A stretch of DNA of 64,000 nt from the NCBI RefSeq assembly GCF_000765215.1, contig NZ_JPJE01000018.1, positions 124,001-188,000 of the forward strand. The letters are read 5' to 3'. Below, one piece after another: positions 34,508 through 43,339 of this stretch (the stretch's first letter is position 1; each line of letters begins with the position of its first letter). Under the pieces are notes generated by a model. The model was not told the origin of the DNA and searched no databases. It was given only the letters and a program-made list of their open reading frames with translations. The DNA is from Eubacterium sp. ER2 (GTDB lineage Bacteria; Bacillota; Clostridia; Lachnospirales; Lachnospiraceae). The translations under genes were made by a program, and so were the position numbers.

Positions 34508-36004
34508 ATGGAGCAGCAGAGAAACACGCAGACAAGGGAAAGACTGGAATTTCGCGGCGGATGGGGCATGGCTTTTCTGCCGGTGGCGATCTTCCTCTTT
34601 TTCTGTATCCTGTACTTTGTCGTCTTTAAGGCGTTTGAGATGTACGCGCTTGCCATGGGAGCCTTTGTGGGGCTTCTCGTGGGCGCTGTGTTTGTTAAGA
34701 AAGGACAGTATGACCGTTTCTGGGAGGCGGTCTACGAGGGAGCGAAGGAGGCGGTGTCCATCGGCATCCTTCTTCTGATCATCGGCATGTTCGCTTCTAT
34801 GATCAAGGCCGCTGATATTTCTTCCGGCTTTGTATGGCTGGCAGACTACTTTCATGTTAGCGGCGGGCTCTTTACGGCATTTACCTTTTTTGCCGTCTGT
34901 GTCATAGCCACGGCCACAGGATCCTCCCTGGGAACCATGTTTACCTGCTTCCCTATCTTTTACCCGGCAGGCATCCTGCTGGGAAGCAATGCACCAGTGC
35001 TGGCCGGAGCCATTGTGGGCGGCGCCATCTTCGGCGATAATCTGGCGCCTATCTCGGATACCACCATCATCTCAGCCGGAACCCAGGAGTACAGGAACCG
35101 GCCGGGAACCGCGGATGTGGGAGGATGCGTGTCCACCCGCCTGAAATATTCCCTTGTGGCAGCCACTCTGTCCTTCGCTCTGTTCTGGGCCTTTGGCGGA
35201 GGCGGAACAGCAGGGACAGGAGGGGAGGAGATATTGGCCGGAAATATGAACCCGTCCACCCTGATCATGCTCATACCTGTGGCGGTGATGCTGGTGCTCG
35301 CGGTGAAGACGAGAAACATTTACAAGGCCATCACAGCCGGCATCCTTCTGGGCACAGTGATCGGCCTGGCATTCAGACTTCTCACCTTTGGTGACGTGAT
35401 CTCCATTCAGGACGGGGCCCCGGCAGGATTTCTGACAGACGGCATCAGCGGTATGATGGCTACGGTAGTTCTGGTGCTCTCCGTGTACGGCATCATGGGT
35501 GTGCTCACAGCGGCAGGCGTCCTGGACCGGATCGCGGAGACAATCCTGTCGAGCCGCCTCGGAAAGAGCGCAAGAGGTGCGGAGGTGGCCATGATGCTTG
35601 GCATCTCCGTCACCACTCTGATCTTCGGCGGGGTGACCAGCGCATCCATGGCGACCTTTGGAAAGATCCAGAATGAGATCGGCAAGCGGGCCGGGCTTCA
35701 TCCATACCGCCGGGCCAACCTGCTGGACGGCTTTGCCAATGCCATTGTGCTGAATGTGCCCTTCCTGAGCGTGTTTGTCTTCATAGGCACCTCCCTGACA
35801 GAGGGCTACGACATAGCGGCGCCCCTCACCGTCACACAGGTGGGAGGCAGCATGTTCTACAGCATGATGCTGTTTCTCGTCCTTCTTTTTTCTGTCATCA
35901 CAGGATGGGGCAGAGATTTTGAGGGGGAGAACGGCGAGCCTGTTAGAGCGAAGACCCTGACAGGAGAGAAGGCGGCCGGGCGGAAGAGCGCCCTGGAGGC
36001 TTAA
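34508..36004 (+). CDS. NhaC-type antiporter / candidate amino acid transporter
   Basis: A 498-residue membrane protein with about twelve hydrophobic segments. The motif FGDNLAPISDTTIISAG is the signature of the NhaC/ArsB-like ion transporter family. NhaC-family proteins behind T-boxes have been proposed to carry amino acids, so a Trp or related-compound transporter is an inference from context; a Na+/H+ antiporter is the default reading. AGGAGGTATTATC precedes the ATG. It is the last gene of the T-box unit. Confidence 0.88.
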   Translation: MEQQRNTQTRERLEFRGGWGMAFLPVAIFLFFCILYFVVFKAFEMYALAMGAFVGLLVGAVFVKKGQYDRFWEAVYEGAKEAVSIGILLLIIGMFASMIKAADISSGFVWLADYFHVSGGLFTAFTFFAVCVIATATGSSLGTMFTCFPIFYPAGILLGSNAPVLAGAIVGGAIFGDNLAPISDTTIISAGTQEYRNRPGTADVGGCVSTRLKYSLVAATLSFALFWAFGGGGTAGTGGEEILAGNMNPSTLIMLIPVAVMLVLAVKTRNIYKAITAGILLGTVIGLAFRLLTFGDVISIQDGAPAGFLTDGISGMMATVVLVLSVYGIMGVLTAAGVLDRIAETILSSRLGKSARGAEVAMMLGISVTTLIFGGVTSASMATFGKIQNEIGKRAGLHPYRRANLLDGFANAIVLNVPFLSVFVFIGTSLTEGYDIAAPLTVTQVGGSMFYSMMLFLVLLFSVITGWGRDFEGENGEPVRAKTLTGEKAAGRKSALEA

Positions 36005-36023
36005 GGAAGAAAATGATTGGAGA

Positions 36024-36055
36024 GAACCCCCGGATAGTTGCCGGGGGTTCATTTG
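36024..36055. terminator. Terminator after the NhaC-type gene
   Basis: GAACCCCCGG (36024-36033) pairs with CCGGGGGTTC (36041-36050). The downstream T-run is short (ATTTG). Confidence 0.7.
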
Positions 36056-36107
36056 TCAGCCGCCCATTTTATTATTTCCTCTTTCAGCATACCTCAACCA
36101 TATTCGA

Positions 36108-36827
36108 TCAATATATCAGCAGACAATTGGTGCGCCGGATTTCTGAAAGAATGTCTTTGGTGGAGATGGTCAGTTCACTTTTCAGCTTGGAATCTTCTTT
36201 TAAGGGACTTAAGGAAAAGATAACCTTAAAAGAGGTGGGACTGCGGAGCGACTCGGAAAGTCCCAATAAAAGTCCATTGGATGTCCCATGGGTATGAAAG
36301 GGAGATTTCGCATAAATATAGATCTGATCCGAAACATTGTGGGGATTATCCAGTCGCATTGTGACATGTGAATCATAATAGTTTATACTGCCATAGTAAA
36401 TGAAAGCTGATTTCGAATAGTTTTTTGTGCTTTCAATATCGTAATATAAAATGATTTTGTCACTGGTTTTTTCTGTTTCATATTTGTCCTTTACAATTTT
36501 CAGAGCACATACATAAAATTTTTTGTCCACTCCGAAATAGGAATACATATAAAAGAGATCCGACTGCTGAAAGAAATTGCCTGCTGAAAGAAAATTGGTA
36601 TTCGTCGGAGCTGCTGACCTGTCGAAATCCACAAGCTGGTTTACTGTTATGTTCAAAGCGTCTGCTATTTCAAAAAGAGTTTCTATATCTAATACAATTT
36701 TTCCGGATTCATATTTGGATAATGTGGAAGGACTTTTTAATATAAGCTTGGAAAATTCTTCTAACGAAAGATGACGCTGCCTGCGGAAAAATTTAATTCT
36801 TTCTCCAATTTTCTGACTTACTAACAC
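36108..36827 (-). CDS. XRE-family transcriptional regulator
   Basis: About 239 residues. The N-terminal helix-turn-helix is LSLEEFSKLILKSPSTLSKYESGKIV with NITVNQLVDFD. The remaining 170 residues lack a recognisable ligand domain and are rich in Tyr, Ser and Lys. The start is placed at GTG 36827 because AAAAGGGGG lies just upstream; the ATG at 36872 has no ribosome site. The gene is AT-rich compared with its surroundings. An 11-bp inverted repeat lies between it and the divergent MFS gene. A peptide or proline-responsive role is suggested only by the neighbours. Confidence 0.85.
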   Translation of the reverse strand: MLVSQKIGERIKFFRRQRHLSLEEFSKLILKSPSTLSKYESGKIVLDIETLFEIADALNITVNQLVDFDRSAAPTNTNFLSAGNFFQQSDLFYMYSYFGVDKKFYVCALKIVKDKYETEKTSDKIILYYDIESTKNYSKSAFIYYGSINYYDSHVTMRLDNPHNVSDQIYIYAKSPFHTHGTSNGLLLGLSESLRSPTSFKVIFSLSPLKEDSKLKSELTISTKDILSEIRRTNCLLIY

Positions 36828-37198
36828 AAAAATCCCCCTTTTCAACAATAATATCTGGTTTTGCTGGAACATTGATGTGTTTTTATTATTTTATCTGTTA
36901 ATTGATAAAAACACAACAAAGATTGATTTAAAATGCTTATGAAAGTGAAAATAATTAAAAAATAGGTTTATTTTAAATTTTAATAGACAAAAACAATAAA
37001 AAATTTCGTTTAGAGAAAAAAATAATAAATAAAGTGGATTTTGAGGAGAATTCTGATGAATAGAAAAGGGATAAAAGTTTGTTTATAATATAACAAAGAT
37101 CTTTAAAACATCCTTTTAAAAAGTATACCTGCAGATATGTAAAGAGGAATCGCAACACAGAAAAGGAAAGCAAGATACGAGAGAAGGAGGAATGTGAT
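36828..37198. other. AT-rich intergenic region with dyad and MFS promoter
   Basis: A 371-base non-coding stretch, much richer in A and T than most of the window. It holds an 11-bp inverted repeat (36876-36915), a perfect TATAAT at 37084-37089 without a good -35, and the ribosome site GAAGGAGGAAT before the MFS gene. I see no gene in it. Confidence 0.7.
36876..36915. promoter_or_regulatory. Operator-like dyad between the XRE and MFS genes
   Basis: TGTGTTTTTAT (36876-36886) and its exact complement ATAAAAACACA (36905-36915) are separated by 18 bases. It lies about 50 bases upstream of the XRE start and is a candidate XRE binding site. Confidence 0.6.
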
Positions 37199-38494
37199 AT
37201 GGAGCAGAACACCCAGGCAGGATATAAGAAAAACAGAATTATCATTCTGTTGATTGCTCTGGCAGGAATGAGTGTTTATCTTTTGCCATATTTTCGCAGC
37301 TACTATTATGACGCATATTTAGCATACTTTGGTATTAATGATATGCAGATGGGTATGCTGGGAAGCGCATATGGAGCATTGGCAATCGTGGGATACTGTT
37401 TAGGAGGCTGGGTGGCAGACCGGGCTCCGCTGAAGATTGTTGTCCCTGGATCTCTGATCGTAACAGGAGTAGCTGGATTAATTCTTCTTTTAAAACCGCC
37501 ATTTCCTGTACATGTAGCTGTTTACGCAATATGGGGAATCACGACAATACTGACCTTCTGGAATCCCCTTATGAAGGTTCTGCGAAGCTTAAGCCGGCCG
37601 GAAGAGCAGGCAAGGGGATATGCTCTGTTTGACATGGGGCGTGGTATTTTAAACTTTGCATCCGGTATTGTGATCATGGCAGCTTTTACTGCGGCCTGCC
37701 GCGTGGTAGGTGATCATGCAGGTATGACCGGACTTATCATATTTTATGATTTAGAGGCTATTATCGTAGGTATTATCTGCTATTTCGCACTCAGGAACAG
37801 ACTGCCTGACTTTACAAAGGAGAAAGGCGAGAAAAAATCCAACTTTGGACGGGAAGTGCTTCATGCGCTTAAAATGCCTACAACCTGGATGCTGGTCATC
37901 ATCATGTTTGCTACATACGGTGTTATTATAAGCTATACATATGTTGTGCCTTACTGTACAGCGGCCTTCGGTATGTCAGCAGCTTTGGCAGGTATTATGG
38001 GATATGCGGCAAATGGATTTCGATTTGCGGGCTGTTGGATTGGCGGCCAGATAGCGGACCGAAAAGGATTGTCCGCCATGATGCTGGCAGATATAGCACT
38101 GATGATGGTTGGTGTGGCCGGTCTGATGCTGATGCCCCAGTCCATGAATTTTATGTGGCTGCTGATTTTGTTTATTGCCATTTTGTGTATGTCCATGTAT
38201 TCAGCTCAGGCTCTGCATTATGCCGTTATGGAGGAAGGAAGCTATCCGGTTGAGACGATGGGCGCGGCAACATTTATCATAACGCCGCTTGGCTATGGCG
38301 CTGAAAGTGTGATGCCTCTGTTTAATGGATGGTGCCTTTCTACATTTGACGGTGTGCTTGGATACCGTTACATGTTTGGCGGCTTTTTGGTACTTCTCGC
38401 TATTGGATTTATCGCCTGTCTCATTTTCAGAGCATGTACAAAGGAGCGTAGAGCTGAGCTTGCACGGCTGAGAAAAGAAGACAAAAATAAGTAA
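37199..38494 (+). CDS. MFS transporter (possible peptide or amino acid uptake)
   Basis: A 431-residue protein with twelve hydrophobic segments and the MFS motif GGWVADRAPLK between helices 2 and 3, and GGQIADRKGLS between helices 8 and 9. The sequence resembles no named subgroup that I recognise. It is less GC-rich than the surrounding core genes and follows AGAAGGAGGAATG. Co-transcription with the prolidase-like gene downstream (43 bases) suggests uptake of proline-containing dipeptides, which is inference. Confidence 0.85.
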   Translation: MEQNTQAGYKKNRIIILLIALAGMSVYLLPYFRSYYYDAYLAYFGINDMQMGMLGSAYGALAIVGYCLGGWVADRAPLKIVVPGSLIVTGVAGLILLLKPPFPVHVAVYAIWGITTILTFWNPLMKVLRSLSRPEEQARGYALFDMGRGILNFASGIVIMAAFTAACRVVGDHAGMTGLIIFYDLEAIIVGIICYFALRNRLPDFTKEKGEKKSNFGREVLHALKMPTTWMLVIIMFATYGVIISYTYVVPYCTAAFGMSAALAGIMGYAANGFRFAGCWIGGQIADRKGLSAMMLADIALMMVGVAGLMLMPQSMNFMWLLILFIAILCMSMYSAQALHYAVMEEGSYPVETMGAATFIITPLGYGAESVMPLFNGWCLSTFDGVLGYRYMFGGFLVLLAIGFIACLIFRACTKERRAELARLRKEDKNK

Positions 38495-38537
38495 CTTTTG
38501 AACGTCTTGTATCTGGAAAGGATTGGAGGAAAGAAAA

Positions 38538-39623
38538 ATGTTAGATCAACAGAGAGTACAGAACGTAATCAGCAACATGAAAACAGTAGGATTAAAACAG
38601 ATCCTGGTGGGTGATGATCCGTCTATTTTCTATCTGACCGGGCGCTTCGTAAATCCTATGGAAAGATGCGGAGCCATTTTGATCAAGGACAATGGGGAAA
38701 TCCATGCTTTTATGAATAACCTGTTCTGCTTTGATCCGATGGACGGAATGACAATGCATTACTATGCGGACGGGGAAAATCCGTATGCGCTTATAGCGAA
38801 GGAACTGGAGCCGGGAAAGGTTGGATTTGATAAAAACTGGGCCTCGAAACATACGATTTCTGTTCTGCAGGAAAGAGACGACCTCATCCCTGTAATTGGG
38901 TCAGATTGTGTAGACTGGTGCAAGGCCAGGAAGGACGAGAAGGAGAGAGAGCTTCTGAGGCAGGCCGCTCATGTAAATGATATGGCTGTTGAGTTTGCCA
39001 TCAACCATATTGATCCCGCCTTAGATGAAAAACAGCTTTCCGACATGATCGAGGAGTTCTTTGAAGAGCATGGTGCTGTGCAGGACATGCAGCTTCAATA
39101 TGTATGCTACGGGAAAAATGCGGCTGAGCCGCATCACGGAGCAGTGGCAGGAGAAACGTTAAAGGAAGGCGATGCCGTTCTGTTTGATCTGTGGGCTCCG
39201 ATCAATAATTACTGGTGCGATATGACAAGAACCGTATTTTATAAATCTGTCACAGAAGAACACAGGAAGGTATACGAAATTGTCAAGAAGGCCCAGCAGG
39301 CTGCAATAGATTTTGTAAAGCCGGGTGTGAAAATGTCTGACATTGATGCGGCTGCCAGGAAAGTCATATCTGATGCCGGATATGGAGATAAATTCCTCAC
39401 GCGTACAGGTCATGGCGTTGGCATGACCGTCCATGAGCCGCCGGAAGCAAGCGCTTCATGCGATCTCATCGCTGAGCCGGGAATGTGCTTCTCTATTGAG
39501 CCAGGTATCTACTTAAAGGATGATGTTGGTGTAAGGATAGAGGATCTTGTCATCGTGACAGAGGATGGATGCGAAGTGTTGACCAAATATCCAAAAGACC
39601 TGCAGATTGTAGGAAATGATTAA
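38538..39623 (+). CDS. pepQ: M24 Xaa-Pro dipeptidase/aminopeptidase
   Basis: A 361-residue metallopeptidase that removes residues next to proline. The five metal ligands are visible: Asp in DLWAPINNYWCDMTRT, a second Asp in the same stretch, His in TGHGVGMTVHE, Glu in FSIEPGIYL and Glu in GVRIEDLV. The N-terminal creatinase-like domain covers about 1-130. GGAGGA lies before ATG 38538; the upstream TTG start is unlikely. The symbol is by similarity, since PepQ and PepP cannot be told apart firmly. It forms a two-gene unit with the MFS transporter. Confidence 0.88.
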   Translation: MLDQQRVQNVISNMKTVGLKQILVGDDPSIFYLTGRFVNPMERCGAILIKDNGEIHAFMNNLFCFDPMDGMTMHYYADGENPYALIAKELEPGKVGFDKNWASKHTISVLQERDDLIPVIGSDCVDWCKARKDEKERELLRQAAHVNDMAVEFAINHIDPALDEKQLSDMIEEFFEEHGAVQDMQLQYVCYGKNAAEPHHGAVAGETLKEGDAVLFDLWAPINNYWCDMTRTVFYKSVTEEHRKVYEIVKKAQQAAIDFVKPGVKMSDIDAAARKVISDAGYGDKFLTRTGHGVGMTVHEPPEASASCDLIAEPGMCFSIEPGIYLKDDVGVRIEDLVIVTEDGCEVLTKYPKDLQIVGND

Positions 39624-39635
39624 TAATGAGCCAGG

Positions 39636-39670
39636 AAAACCCCGGAGGTCTAGCACACCTCCGGGGTTTT
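39636..39670. terminator. Bidirectional terminator between pepQ and pepT
   Basis: A perfect 14-bp stem, AAAACCCCGGAGGT (39636-39649) with 39657-39670, loop CTAGCAC. A/T-rich ends lie on both sides. Confidence 0.9.
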
Positions 39671-39725
39671 CGTTTTGCGTGTGGAAGAGTATATATATGT
39701 GACGTTTGACTTTACACTCTCAAAG

Positions 39726-40949
39726 CTACCGCATCTGCCCATACAGCTTCACCAGCTCCGTGAGTACGGCCACGGCCTGGTCCATGCCCTCCACGGTGGT
39801 GTGCTCGTAGGGACCGTGGTAGGCGTGGCCGCCGGTTCCCAGGTTGGGGCAGGGCAGCCCCATGAAGCTGAGCTGGCACCCGTCCGTGCCGCCCCGGATG
39901 GGCAGGATCCGGGGCGTGACTCCCGCAAGCTGGCAGGCCTTCCTGGCGTTCTCAATGAGGTGCATACAGTCCGCGATGACGCCTGCCATGTTCTTGTACT
40001 GGTCCGTGATGGTGAGCCTGACTGTGCCCGGACCCCACTTCTCGTTCAGGTCTTTTTCAATCAGCCGGAGGGTTTGCTTTTTCGCCTCGAAGAGGTGCTC
40101 GTCGTGATCCCGGACAATGTAGTGGAGCCGGGCGGAGGCCACGTCCCCGGACATGCCCGTGAGGTGGTAGAAGCCCTCGTAATCCTCCGTGCCCCTGGGA
40201 GTCTCCATGCCGGGCAGAAGCTGGTTGATCTCCATGGCCACCAGGGAGGCGTTGATCATGGTGTCCTTGGAGGAGCCGGGGTGGACCGCAAATCCGGTGA
40301 TCTCAAAGTCGGCTTTGCAGGCGTTAAAGTTCTCGTACTGGATCTCCCCTTCTGTGTCCCCGTCCAGAGTGTAGGCGTAGTCCGCCCCAAAGCCTTCCAC
40401 GTCAAAATGGGAGGCTCCCGTGCCGATCTCCTCATCAGGGGTGAAAGCGATAGAGATGGAGCCGTGGGGGATGCTTTCATCCCGCAGACGCTCTGCCATG
40501 GTGAGGATTTCAGCGATCCCGGCCTTGTCGTCCACACCCAGCACCGTATTTCCGTCCGAGGTGATGAGAGTGCGCCCCGCCAGGTCCGGCAGGTGAGGGA
40601 AATTTTTTACAGTAAGCGTGCGTCCGCTTGTGCCCAGGGGCAGATCCCTCCCATCGTAGTTCTCGTGGAGGACGGGACGGATGGGAGCGCTGCAGTAGTC
40701 GCTGACCGTGTCCATGTGGGCGATGAACCCAAGCTTCGGGCAGCTCTCATATCCCGGTGTGGCGGGGATGCGGCCGTATACGTAGCAGTGCTCATCCAGG
40801 CGCACGTCCTGGATGCCAAGGGCCGTCATCTCCTCTGTCAGGATGTTTGCCAGGTCAAACTGGCAGGCGCTTGAGGGGGATGTGCCGCTGCCCTCATCGC
40901 TTGGTGTGGGGATGACTACATATTTTAAGAGTCTTTCAAAGGCTTTCAT
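39726..40949 (-). CDS. pepT: Peptidase T (tripeptide aminopeptidase)
   Basis: A 407-residue M20 zinc enzyme that removes N-terminal residues from tripeptides in the cytoplasm. Metal ligands appear in order: His in GFIAHMDT, Asp in VLGVDDKAG, Glu in TPDEEIGTG, Asp in YTLDGDTEG and His in GGHAYHGPYEH. Length and order match the family. It stands alone, its 3' end meeting pepQ's terminator. A long imperfect hairpin lies in its 5' leader. Confidence 0.95.
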   Translation of the reverse strand: MKAFERLLKYVVIPTPSDEGSGTSPSSACQFDLANILTEEMTALGIQDVRLDEHCYVYGRIPATPGYESCPKLGFIAHMDTVSDYCSAPIRPVLHENYDGRDLPLGTSGRTLTVKNFPHLPDLAGRTLITSDGNTVLGVDDKAGIAEILTMAERLRDESIPHGSISIAFTPDEEIGTGASHFDVEGFGADYAYTLDGDTEGEIQYENFNACKADFEITGFAVHPGSSKDTMINASLVAMEINQLLPGMETPRGTEDYEGFYHLTGMSGDVASARLHYIVRDHDEHLFEAKKQTLRLIEKDLNEKWGPGTVRLTITDQYKNMAGVIADCMHLIENARKACQLAGVTPRILPIRGGTDGCQLSFMGLPCPNLGTGGHAYHGPYEHTTVEGMDQAVAVLTELVKLYGQMR

Positions 40950-40980
40950 GGTCGTTTCTTCCTTTCCTTGTCTGTGTCAA

Positions 40981-41023
40981 AGACCGCTCAGGATCCGCGC
41001 GATAAGCGTGGATTCCGCGGTCT
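40981..41023 (-). other. Leader hairpin of pepT
   Basis: Reading the minus strand, AGACCGC plus an inner GGAATCC arm pairs imperfectly with GGATCC and GCGGTCT, ending in TTTG. It could be an attenuator or a weak terminator. The rest of 40950-41200 holds the next gene's promoter and no other gene that I can see. Confidence 0.5.
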
Positions 41024-41114
41024 GGCTGCCCTTTTATTCTAGCTCTGTGAGGCAGGGGCGTCAAGCGGACAAGAAGGACGGCAGGCAGAAAAGATAAAAA
41101 TTTGTCAAAAGCTA

Positions 41115-41142
41115 TTGCATTTCTGCCATAGCTATGTATAAT
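41115..41142 (+). promoter_or_regulatory. Promoter of the cupin regulator / pot operon
   Basis: TTGCAT (41115-41120), a 16-base spacer and TATAAT (41137-41142). The 60-base leader contains AT-rich sequence that could bind the regulator itself. Confidence 0.65.
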
Positions 41143-41200
41143 AGAGGAGGTTCATTAATTTTTAACGAAAAGTATAGTATTAGAAAACAGGAGGTGCGGT

Positions 41201-41734
41201 GTGGATATCGGAAAGAAGCTAAAGGAGCTGCGGCTGCAGAACGACCTGACTCTGGGGGATCTGGCCTCCAGGAGCGAGCTGACAAAGGGCTTTTTGTCTC
41301 AGGTGGAGAGGAACCTGACAACCCCCAGTATTGCGACGCTGGAGGACATCCTGGAAGCCCTGGGCAGCAGTCTGTCTGAATTTTTCCGGGAGGAGGAGGA
41401 AAAGCAGATCGTCTTTCCCGTGGAGGATTTCTTTGTGGACGAGCGGGAGGACTGCACCATCGAGTGGATCGTCCCCAATGCCCAGAAGAACCAGATGGAA
41501 CCGATCATCCTGACGCTGCACCCGCGCAAAAAGAGCCAGATCATGTCCGCATACCAGGGCCAGGAATTCGGATATGTGCTCAAGGGAAGCGTGACCATTG
41601 TACAGGGGAGCAAGAAGTACAAGGTGAAGGCAAAGGAGACCTTTTACCTAGACGGGACCACAAGCCACTATCTGTACAACCACGGCAGCAGTGATGCCAG
41701 AGTGCTCTGGATCACGACGCCGCCCATGTTCTAG
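41201..41734 (+). CDS. XRE-family regulator with cupin domain, PuuR-like
   Basis: A 177-residue regulator. The helix-turn-helix is at about 6-60 (LKELRLQNDLTLGDLASRS, KGFLSQVERNLTTPSI). The cupin domain covers about 100-177 (GQEFGYVLKGSVTIVQGSKKY, DGTTSHYLYNHGS). PuuR-type proteins respond to polyamines, and its place 27 bases before potA supports such a role. The start is GTG with GGAGGTG before it. Confidence 0.92.
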   Translation: MDIGKKLKELRLQNDLTLGDLASRSELTKGFLSQVERNLTTPSIATLEDILEALGSSLSEFFREEEEKQIVFPVEDFFVDEREDCTIEWIVPNAQKNQMEPIILTLHPRKKSQIMSAYQGQEFGYVLKGSVTIVQGSKKYKVKAKETFYLDGTTSHYLYNHGSSDARVLWITTPPMF

Positions 41735-41761
41735 CATGTTCTTACAGGAAGGAGAAGTGAG

Positions 41762-43339
41762 ATGGAAGAGAAAAAACTGATAGAGTTCCGAGGCATTGTG
41801 AAAAATTTCGACGGGCAGATCGTACTGAAGGGGATCAATCTGGATATATATGAAAATGAGTTTGTCACTCTGCTCGGACCAAGCGGCTGCGGAAAGACCA
41901 CCCTGCTGCGAATCCTGGGAGGATTTCTGGACGCGGACGAGGGGTCTGTCATCTTCGACGGGGAGGAAATCAGCAAGAAGCCGCCCTATGAGCGGGAGCT
42001 GAACACAGTGTTCCAGAAATACGCTCTTTTTCCCCACCTGAGCGTGTACGAAAATATCGCTTTCGGGCTGAAGATCAAGAAGATGAGCAAGGACGTCATT
42101 GATCAGAAGGTGATGAAGATGTTAAAGCTTATCGGCCTGGAGGGCTTTGAGGACAAGAATACCACCCTCCTGTCCGGCGGGCAGCAGCAGAGGGTAGCCA
42201 TTGCAAGGGCTCTCGTCAACGAGCCAAAGGTGCTCCTTCTGGATGAGCCTCTGGCCGCCCTGGACTTAAAGCTTCGAAAGGAAATGCAGTACGAGCTGAA
42301 GAGGATCCAGCAGGAGGTAGGGATCACTTTCATCTTTGTCACCCACGACCAGGAGGAGGCGCTGACCATGTCCGACAAGATCGTGGTCATGAAGAACGGC
42401 GAGATCCAGCAGGTGGGAAGTCCCCAGGATATCTACAATGAGCCCGCCAACCGGTATGTGGCCAATTTTATCGGGGAGAGCAACATCATCCCGGCGGTTA
42501 TGGTGGAGGATTACAGGGTGCGGTTTGACGACATCACCTTTGACTGTGTGGATTTTGGATTTAAGGAAAATGAGCCTGTGGACGTGGTCATCCGGCCGGA
42601 GGATATCGACATAGTGGATGTGAAGGACGGCAAGATGACCGGGGAGGTCTTAAGCGTGCTCTTTAAGGGCGTTCACTATGAGATCATGGTGGAGACTGTG
42701 CCCGGCACAAGCGTGACGGTCAACATGCGCGTCATAAGGAACCAGGATGTGAAGAGCGAGGACGGAAAAGAGATGATCAGCGCCAACGATTTCTATGTGG
42801 ATATCGACGATGTGGAGGAGCTGGACGACAAGGAGATTATCGCCCTGTCCAACGCCCAGGCCTGGGATCCCGAGACAGATGAGTACATCTCCATCGCGAA
42901 GGTGGAGTACAGCCTGGAAAAGGAGGAAGGGAAATATCCCGTCACCTTTACCACATCAGGCGGCACCAGTATCGAGAAGACCATCTATGTGGTGGACCAG
43001 CCCTTTGTCAAGAACGAGAAGGCAAATGAGGGCGTTATGGCCTTCAATTTCTTCAAGACTGTGGATGAGATCACAGAGTCCCAGGCTCTGGACACGGATC
43101 TGAAGACATGGGCCGGCGCCCAGGGATGGAAGCTGAGCAACGAGGACGAGTCTGTGGATCTTGGCGTAGATTACGATTTCGAGCCGGAAAACGTGAAGGA
43201 GGGCGTCTACCGGATCACCTTCTCCACCACAGGCCGGGAGTTCAAGATCCACACCACAGACTACACCCAGGAGGGACAGCAGGTGGGACTCACCTTCTTC
43301 CCGGAGGATATCCATGTCATGTCCAGGGAGGTATTTTAG
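41762..43339 (+). CDS. potA: Spermidine/putrescine ABC transporter ATPase, with an extra Ig-like segment
   Basis: A 525-residue ATPase, about 150 residues longer than usual PotA. The ATPase part (1-240) has Walker [10 protein letters not shown], the signature [10 protein letters not shown] and Walker [13 protein letters not shown]. The substrate-control TOBE region begins near 270 ([15 protein letters not shown]) but is split: its last strand [17 protein letters not shown] lies at the C-terminus. In between, about 355-500, sits an acidic segment with an Ig-like strand pattern ([20 protein letters not shown] and a repeat near [16 protein letters not shown]). This is unusual for a cytoplasmic ATPase. 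It precedes potB directly. Confidence 0.92.
   Translation: MEEKKLIEFRGIVKNFDGQIVLKGINLDIYENEFVTLLGPSGCGKTTLLRILGGFLDADEGSVIFDGEEISKKPPYERELNTVFQKYALFPHLSVYENIAFGLKIKKMSKDVIDQKVMKMLKLIGLEGFEDKNTTLLSGGQQQRVAIARALVNEPKVLLLDEPLAALDLKLRKEMQYELKRIQQEVGITFIFVTHDQEEALTMSDKIVVMKNGEIQQVGSPQDIYNEPANRYVANFIGESNIIPAVMVEDYRVRFDDITFDCVDFGFKENEPVDVVIRPEDIDIVDVKDGKMTGEVLSVLFKGVHYEIMVETVPGTSVTVNMRVIRNQDVKSEDGKEMISANDFYVDIDDVEELDDKEIIALSNAQAWDPETDEYISIAKVEYSLEKEEGKYPVTFTTSGGTSIEKTIYVVDQPFVKNEKANEGVMAFNFFKTVDEITESQALDTDLKTWAGAQGWKLSNEDESVDLGVDYDFEPENVKEGVYRITFSTTGREFKIHTTDYTQEGQQVGLTFFPEDIHVMSREVF

Noticed and set aside
39675-40874. 399-codon plus-strand frame opposite pepT
   Set aside because: Antisense shadow of pepT in GC-rich DNA, with no start signal or family motif.
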